NCBI GenBank assembly: GCA_948146395.1
Contig: OX411557.1
Coordinates: forward strand, 30,079,236-30,143,235
Direction of reading: 5' to 3'
Origin: Fragum whitleyi
Lineage: Eukaryota > Mollusca > Bivalvia > Cardiida > Cardiidae
Length of the DNA stretch: 64,000 nt
Made by a program: the position numbers and the translations under genes. The notes under the pieces are model-generated. The model was not told the origin of the DNA, made no database searches, and saw only the letters and a list, made by a program, of their open reading frames with translations. This document shows, one piece after another, positions 50,901 to 59,900 of the stretch (positions are counted from its first letter, which is position 1; the number at the start of each line of letters is the position of its first letter).

Positions 50901-53900
50901 TGATTTTCCACTTTGCACGAGCCCTGGCTTTACAGGCATTGCACAAGACTTGCTGAATATGCACGTGCATCCGAAACGTTTTTAATCAATAGCTACAAGG
51001 TTGTTCTAACCGTTTGACATCATAGATACGTTATTAAAGTTTTTGATATACATTTTATTAACTTAAAAACTTAGTGGCGCTTAACTTTATGTTCTGAGTA
51101 TATTTCTAATTAGATATAATATATTTTTTAATATTAGACTTGTAAATTAGGCTGGTGAGCTAAACGTGGGAAATAATCATTCCTAAAGTTTATTGGATTT
51201 TCTTAGAATAAACACAATCTCCAAATTCATGCTTTCGATATTTAGCAAAACTATCCCTAGCAAAATTATTATGAGAGAGAATTTAGCAAAACACTAGAAC
51301 CTTTTCTGTATATTTGAGCCTTCAGTTTTCCACTTTCTGCCTGTTACTTACAAATGTTTTAAGTATCAAGAAATATCTGTACATACCTTGTTCTTTAATC
51401 CATGTTTTGATTTTATCTTTGTTATTAGGTACAGGTGGATGAACAGGCTTTAGACTGGAGTCCTGTATGTGAAAGTTTGAAAAACATTATCACATTATAG
51501 GAAACTTCTTAAATGGGGTCCAATGCATTTTCTAACTGTTATAGTACACTGCAACTCCATTATAACGAAATCTATAAGAGCGCTAAATCCAATATAACGC
51601 GGGGTCCGCTTGGCTCCCGAAATTTTTTGGGGGGGGTCGACCATTTTGGGATGCTGTGGCGATGTTACCCGATCCGCCATTAACGCTGTTTTGATCGCGA
51701 TTTTAGATCGAAGGGTGAAAACACTGAGATAAAAATCAATACTGAGCAAGCCAGGTTAATCAATACAATTGTTTTTAACACCTCCCGCGGGGCAGTGGTG
51801 GCGATAAATGCCTCAGGTCAGAGAGAAATGGCTAGTTTGATGGCTGACAGATGTATAGTTATATCACTACCGCTGGAGTACCAAACTCACGAGTAGGCCT
51901 ACAACAATCTTTTCCTAACTCCAAACTGCTATCTCACTTAGGTCTACGATTATTAACCCATGGGTGAGTGACTTAGGCCTATAGTCAGAAAGAATGAGTG
52001 CCGCCGTCGGATACACGGAATCCCAATATTGACAGTCCGGCGCGCTACCAACTGCTCTTTGTCGACGGCAGGGACGCAATTGAACACCAAAAAGTCTAGC
52101 TCGCATGAGATTAAATCCAAGTTAATAAACTACAGAAGGAGCTGTGTTTAGCAAAATGAGCTAATCTCTTTTTATATTCTCAAATCTTGAACATTTACCC
52201 CTGTTGACAAACGATTCAAAAAGCGACTCGCCCCTTACCAAATTTGTTGGTTTATTACCTCCCTTTGCCAATCCTGTTGAATTTTCATATAAATATTACG
52301 TTTTTTGTAAATTTATGATAAAATTTAGTTTCTTTTTTAATTAAACTTATTCATATTATAGTCATGTTCAAAGCCTGATTGAATTATTATCGTTGATTCT
52401 TATCTATCACTAAATAGAAAACTACATTGAGTTTTAAACAGGCAGCTATACAAAAACCTACATTTCCCGTTTAGTTGTGACATACAAAGAAACTAAAAAT
52501 GGCTTGAAACTGATGGTGACCGTGTCGCTTTGCATTTGTCTATACTTTCTTTCCTGACGATCTACTATCTGATAATCAAAGTCGTGAAATAAGATCTTGT
52601 CAAACCAAGGGTTACGAACATTTTACTTATACGGTTTTCGAGAAGAAGCTTTCGATAACCCTTGACTGGTGAAGATGATCTTTGCAAATCGGCGATCCAA
52701 ATGTCGTAACTACAGATTCATTTAATTTAATTTACAGCATTTTTTTCTCCCTCATCGAAGAATGTGGTCCCGCACTCCGAGAGATTCGATTACTTTGGTA
52801 TATTTTCGATCGGACATAGGGTATTGTTTATATTGATTGCGTAGAGAATAATTTTCTCCTATTTTCGAGTAGACAACATTTAAAATATGAAATTCGTTGA
52901 TCTTATGAAACTTTATGGATTTTACTAACTTTACCCTTTTGAGATCGTCGTTATCGGTGTTTGTCAGCTGCCTTTTTTTTAGCTTGGGGACAACGAAACG
53001 ATCTTAAAATAAAAAATATCAAAGTAACAAGTGCTTGTCGTATTGCGATGCAATGCAGGAGTCCCCCACCGGATAACAAAAAATCTTCTCTTATAATATA
53101 TCTCCTACTTACTAGATCTATTACTGTAAAAGTTTAAAGTTGCTAGCACTTATAGTTTAGGAGATATGATCCTGACAAGAATGTTAGGGTAAAAACAACA
53201 AAGGGCAATAACTCAAAAAGTGGGTGTGGCAGAGTAACAGTTCTTGTACATGACACTTGTCCTCGATAAGATCTATCAGTGTACAAAGTTTGAAGTTGCT
53301 AGCACTTATGGTTTAGAGGATATGATCCGGACAAAAATGTAAGGGTAAAAACAACAAAGGACAATAACTCAAAAAGTGGGCGTGGCAGAGTTATGGATCT
53401 TGAACATGACACTTGCATGGGTGAAAGTATTAATTTTTGAAAATAAGGAACTTTATAGCTGGGGGCCTGGGGGCCGCAGGGCCCCCGGTGGGTCCAGGGC
53501 AACGCCCTGGCCAGGGGTCCAGGGGGCCGGAGGCCCCCGGGAGCTCCTTAGAAATAGCATTTACAAACCACTGAGAAAAGCTTTTACAATACTATACTAC
53601 CTTTTTTTGGTAGAGATTTTTCCGTTTGATTTTTCACTTCGGGCCGAGTTAAGAATAGGCCGAGTTGACCGGTCACCTTCCCTCCAATGAAATCGACCCA
53701 TTTCTCCCCAGAAGCATCTCTTTCGTTGAACCGTTCCCATCTCGATTATTTTTTACGCCATCCTCAAACACTTTCGTATAATCTCGGCGGTTTCCCTCGA
53801 TAGCGAAACAGGATTTTGTATTTCCATGCGATTTCATGAAGCGGAAATGTAAACAATTAACAGGTCGTATTATTTTATGTAATGCGACGTTAGATTGGAT

Positions 53901-56900
53901 AATGGAAGGAATCTAAACCAATCACAGCCGATCTTACAAATTACATTTCGTACACCGAACTTCGGGAAACGGAAATTTCTATATTTGGTAATCGTCGTAT
54001 AAGTTTCTTTTCGGGTGACCTCGTTTCTCTATCGAAACACCGCTCGGACTTTGTCGTCTATTCGCCGAATCCCCGAGGCCTTCCGATGCTCGGTTTCTTA
54101 ACTGTTACTATAATCGTAAGTCTTTTTCCCATCAAACCGCCGTTTATATTATTTCGTTATGTTCTTTCCGACATCTGATAATGAAAAACAGGAGAGATCT
54201 CCGATAATTTTTCGATCTGATCACAAAAATATAATGTTAACCCCCCCTCACCCCCTCCAAACTTTTCTCATCGGATTTACGCGATTTGGAAAAATGGTCC
54301 CGGCGGCCGACCAAAATACGGAATTCCGTAATAATACGGAAAACTTTCACCCATGCACTTGTCCTAAATAAGATCTCTAAGTGTACAAAGTTTGAAGTTG
54401 CTAGCACTTATAGTTTAGGAGATATGATCCTGACAAGAATGTAAGGGTAAAAACAACAAAGGGCAATAACTCAACAAGAGGGCCATAGTGGCCCTTAATC
54501 GCTCACCTGAATGAACTGTCTAATTTTTTTCAATATTTATGCCTCTGTACAACTTGATAATACCTTTTTTAAAATGATCAGGTTGACGTACAATTGACTT
54601 ACAAGGATTTTCTATTATTTGACCCCATGACCTAGTTTTTGACCCCAGTTGACCCAATTTCAAACTCGTCCGAGATTTTATCAAGACAATCATTCTGACC
54701 AAAATTCAGGTTGATTGAGCAAAAAATGTGGCCTCTAGAGTGCATACATGGTTTTTCTAAGATTTGACCCTGTAACCTAGTTTTTGACCCCAGTTGACCC
54801 AATTTCAAACTCCTCTGAGATTTCACCAAGACAATCATTCTGACCAAAATTCAGGTTGATTGGGCAAAAAATGTGGCCTCTAGAGTGCATACAAAGTTTT
54901 TTTTAGATTTGACCCTGTGACCTAGTTTTTGACCCCAGTTGACCCAATTTTGAAACTCGTCCGAAATTTTATCAAGACAATCATTCTGACCAAAATTCCT
55001 GTTGATTGGGCAAAAATGTGGCTTCTACCATGCATACAAGGTTTTACTATGATTTGACCCTGTGACCTAGTTTTTGACCCCAGTTGACCCAATTTCAAAC
55101 TCGTCCGAGATTCTATCAAGACAATCATTCTGACCAAAATTCAGGTTGTTTTGGCAAAAAATGTGGCCTCTAGAGTGCATACAAGGTTTTTCTAAGATTT
55201 GACCCTGTGACCTAGTTTTTGATTACAGTTGACCCAATTTCGAACTCGTCCGAGATTTCATCAAGACATTCATTCTGACCAAATTTCAGGTTGTTTGGGC
55301 AAAAAATGTGGCCTCTAGAGTGCATACAAGGTTTTACTAAGATTTGACCCTGTGACCTAGTTTTTGACCCCAGTTGACCCAATTTCGAACTTGTCCGAGA
55401 TTTGATCAAGACATTCTTTCTGACCAAATTTCAGGTTGATTGGGCAAAAAATGTGGCCTCTAGAGTGCATACAAGGCAAATGTTGACGACGGACGACTGA
55501 CGACGGACGACGGACATCCACCTAACCACAAAAGCTCACCTTGAGCACTTCGTGCTCAGGTGAGCTAAAAAGTGGGTGTGGCAGATATGGATCTTGAACA
55601 TGACACCTTGCCTCAATGAGATCTATAAGTGTACAAAGTTTGAAGTTGCTAGCACATATAGTTGAGGAGATATGTCCCGGACAAGAATGTAAGGGTAAAA
55701 ACAACAAAGGGCAATAACTCAAAACGTGGGCATGGCAGAGTAACAGTTCTTGAACATGACACTTCTCCTCAATGAGATCTATTAGTGTACAAAGTTTGAA
55801 GTTGCTAGCACATATAGTTTAGGAGATATGTTCCGGACAAGAATGTAAGGGTAAAAACAACAAAGGGCAATAACTCAAAAAGTGGGCGTGGCAGAGTAAC
55901 GGTTCTTTGAACATGACACTTCTCCTCAATGAGATCTATAAGTGTACCAAGTTTGAAGTTGCTAGCACATATGGTTTAGAAGATATAGCCCGGACAAAAG
56001 CATGACGGACAGACGGACGGACGGACAGACGGAATCGAGCAAACCTATAGTCCCCCAACCGGCAACCGGTGGGGGACTAATAAACCACATTTGTTCTCCA
56101 ATTCATTGCTGAGTTTTAAAAAAATAAAATGTTTTGGCCTAAATATGTACATGTATAGGCCTATTTAGATATCCGAAATCGTTATCAATATTGACCCCGT
56201 GTCTGTTACGTTTCCGCGGTACGTTATTGTTCACCACGGGAAGGGGGGAATCGGCGGCGGCAGGGGGGTACAGCGTTATAGCAGATACATCCACTTCTTC
56301 CGCTGTTTCATTTCTTGGACCCAGACCACAGCATTTTAATGGAGTTGCAGTGCATATTAGTAATTTCAGTCAGCGACTTTTTGTGACAAGTTATTTTCTG
56401 AAATTACCCTAAAACTTTTCATCTTCATAAAATTTTTAAATTTTCATCAACTAATAATTGCCATCTGCAGAATCTATGAAATTGAACCAGTCTAAAATTT
56501 TGAAATCTGGTAGTTGGTAGATTGGCATATTTCATCTGAAGGAATACAGTATTTCCCCTAATAATAGCACCCTCCCTTATAGTAGCATCCCTACATTTTT
56601 TTCTTAAGAAATACCCACCTCAAATGCCTAAGATTTAAGAACTTTTTGAGACTTCTTCTCTAATTTGATGTGATGTGAAATTAACCTCAAATTAAAGGGA
56701 AAAGGGCATAAAAAATGCATACTAAATAAAAGCTCCCCAATCATTTATGTATAGTTCCAGGGAGCGTTTATGAGAAGAAATATGGTACACGTATATCTAA
56801 ACCTTCGCAAAAACTTCTCTCAAAGCATCTATACTTATAGGCACTTTCAGCAAAATTTTGCACTACCCTTTCACAGAGATATTCCCAACTAACCAAATTG

Positions 56901-59900
56901 AACAAGGTCAGGGGTAGGTTATTGCAGATAAAGGACATTCTTGCCTTTGAAAGGAGAGGTCTGTCTGGTGATGAACTATTTCCAAGCTTTCCCCAGCTTC
57001 TGGGATTCAAACTTGGCAAGAAAGACATCTTGGATGAGGACCCGCTACTCGACTTCTCCTTGGATGAGATTTTGCTGCGACTTGAGCGCCCGATTCCTGA
57101 CCCAGTCTTGAGACCCACTTCCTGACATTCTTCGTTTTTGTTTCCCTTTCTGGCAGGTCTCTTTGGCGGTTTCTTTCGTTTCAACACATCACTAAGTCTC
57201 CTGCATGAAATGAAGAACGCTATTCAAATAACAATTTCTAAGAATTGCAGTCCTTGGCATTCAGGAAAAAAGATTTGTTTTGCTTTAGGTTACAACCACT
57301 TTCATCCTTTTTCAATCAGATCATGTCACTGCAGTTGCTTCTCCTAACCAGAGTTTCATGTTGTTTCTCATGCCATTTAATTCACAATATTTCATTTGAA
57401 CTATCAGCAATTCAATCTAATTGTCATAAAATTAAGGTATTGGAACCAAAATAGTTCCACAACATTTCGGAATTTGTAAACTTTCACAATGATGACCGAG
57501 GTTTCCTAATGAAAATCAATAGGAAACCTCGGTTAACACTGTTTCAGTTCATTACTTCAGAAATATTGCAGAACTGTTACGGGTCCACTACCTTAATCAT
57601 TTGCTCAATGGTTGGAGATGTTTTGAAACATGTAACAATGAATCTTTTCAAAAAAACAATGGAAGTTAACCAATACAGGGATTGAACTAAAACCTGCATG
57701 ATAAGTAGCCAATGACATTAAAGATCAAACTGGCCTTGTTAATTCTTTCTTTTTATGAAGTTAGGCAACCTTAATGGATGTTATGTGTATGGCAATCCTA
57801 GCTTTTAACTGAATTGAATATTCAGCCAAATATTCTCTACCTAAAAAATGACAAAGTTTCTTTAAAATTTCATCCACTTAAAAATACTGTCAGCAGTTTC
57901 CTTCAAGTCAAGGGCAGGAAACCTGTAATAATTCCACAAAATTGGAACTTGAATGGTGTATATCCTAATGATTCCATTAGGAAACCTTGGTTAACATTGT
58001 GAAAGATCATTTGTTCAGAAATATTGCATAACAATTATGGGCCTTTACCTTAAACCAGAATAGCAATTTTGCCTCAAGTAACAAAATTAACTTACATTTG
58101 AGCAGAGTTTGTTCCATGATCGTCTGTAGATGAAGTAGTAGACCCGCCCTCAGCCATACTTAACGTTGAGGAATCCGTCTCTTTTTTCTCGTTTTCCACC
58201 GATCTGGAGCTACAGCTGGTGCCACTACTACTGATGCTAGTTATGGAACCAGACTGCATGGCCGACGGTGAAGCCGGTTTTACTGGGGTGATAGCGTTTG
58301 GATCTATCTCACTTAATTTCTTCATTTGATGCATTACTCCTGCAAGTGTAATAGTGAAATTATTGTATCTTGATTAATACTATAAAAATTTAATACTGAG
58401 GTATGAAGTTTTGATTGTGGAATCAAAGAATTTAATGTATTAACCTCCTTTTCAAACTTTTCTTCAATACAATGTACTTTTGATGGATTATTGAGAAACA
58501 AGTGCATGTCGTATTGCGATGCAATACAGGAGTCCCCCACCGGATAAAAAAAAATCCTCTCTTATAATATATCTCCTACTTACTAGATCTATAACTGTAA
58601 AAGTTTAAAGTTGCTAGCACTTATAGTTTAGGAGATATGACCTGGACAAGAATGTAAGACAAAAACAACAAAGGGCAATAACTCAAAAAGTGGACATGGC
58701 AGAGTAACAGTTCTTGTACATGACACTTGTCCTCCATAAGATCTATCAGTGTACAAAGTTTGAAGTTGCTAGCACTTATGGTTTAGGAGATATGATCTGG
58801 ACAAAAATGTAAGGGTAAACACAACAAAGGGCAATAACTCAAAAAGTAGGAGTGGCAGAATAACAGTTCTAGAACATAACACTTCCCCTCAATGAGATCT
58901 ATAAGTGTACAAAGTTTGAAGTTGCTAGCACACATAGTTTAGGAGATATGTTCCAGACAAGAATGTAAGGGCAAAAACAACAAAGGGCAATAACTCAAAA
59001 AGTGGGTGTGGCAGAGTAACGGTTCTTGAACATGACACTTCTCCTCAATGAGATCTATAAGTGTACAAAGTTTGAAGTTGCTAGCACTTATGGTTTAGGA
59101 GATATGATCCGTACAAGAATGCAAGGGTAAAAACAACAAAGGGCAATAACTCAAAAAGTGGGTGTGGCAGAGTAATGGTTCTTAAACATGACACTTCTCC
59201 TCAATGAGATCTATAAGTGTACAAAGTTTGAAGTTGCTAGCACACATAGTTTAGGAGATATGTTCCGGACAAGAATGTAAGGTAAAAACAACAAAGGGCA
59301 ATAACTCAAAAAGTGGGCGTGGCAGAGTTACGGTTCTTGAACATGACACTTCTCCTAAATGAGATCTATAAGTGTACAAAGTTTGAAGTTGCTAGCACAC
59401 ATAGTTTAGGAGATATGTTCCGGACAAGAATGTAAGGGTGAAAACAACAAAGGGCAATAACTCAAAAAGTGGGCGTGGCAGAGTTACGGTTCTTGAACAT
59501 GACACTTCTTCTCAATGAGATCTATAAGTGTACCAAGTTTGAAGTTGCTAGCACATATGGTTTAGAAGATATAGCCCGGACAAAAGCGTGACGGACAGAC
59601 GGACAGACAGACGGACAGACGGACGGACGGACGGAATCGAGCAAACCTATAGTCCCCCAACCGGTAACCGGTGGGGGACTAATAACGGCAGAATATCATT
59701 TGATAAACCCACAATCAAACCAGTGATACCTCACTTTAATTTATTTCAACCTATCAATCATTGTCTAAGTGGAGCCCAATAAGTGGAGTCATCATGAATG
59801 TTGCATAGCAATCATGTGCAAATATGTCCTTAAATTTCACTTTAGTCTCATTTATGCATAAAAGAAATAGAATAATTGTTAGTTTTTCGAGGAAAATGGA

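Larger units (their letters stand above)
53027..56080 (+). mobile_element. P2-type element split by two nested insertions
   Basis: The head has GTCGTATTGCGATGCAATGC and GTCCCCCACCGG(ATA); ~155-bp core units have GTTTGAAGTTGCTAGCAC and GGGCAATAACTCAAAAAG. The end is a GACGGACGGACGG tract and CCGGTGGGGGACTAAT. Inserted within it are a TIR element (53416-54355) and a pearl-like element (54473-55568). Confidence 0.75.

Noticed and set aside
53376..53690. 104-codon frame over the GC-rich block
   Set aside because: It spans the boundary between two mobile elements and owes its length to stop-poor GC hairpins.
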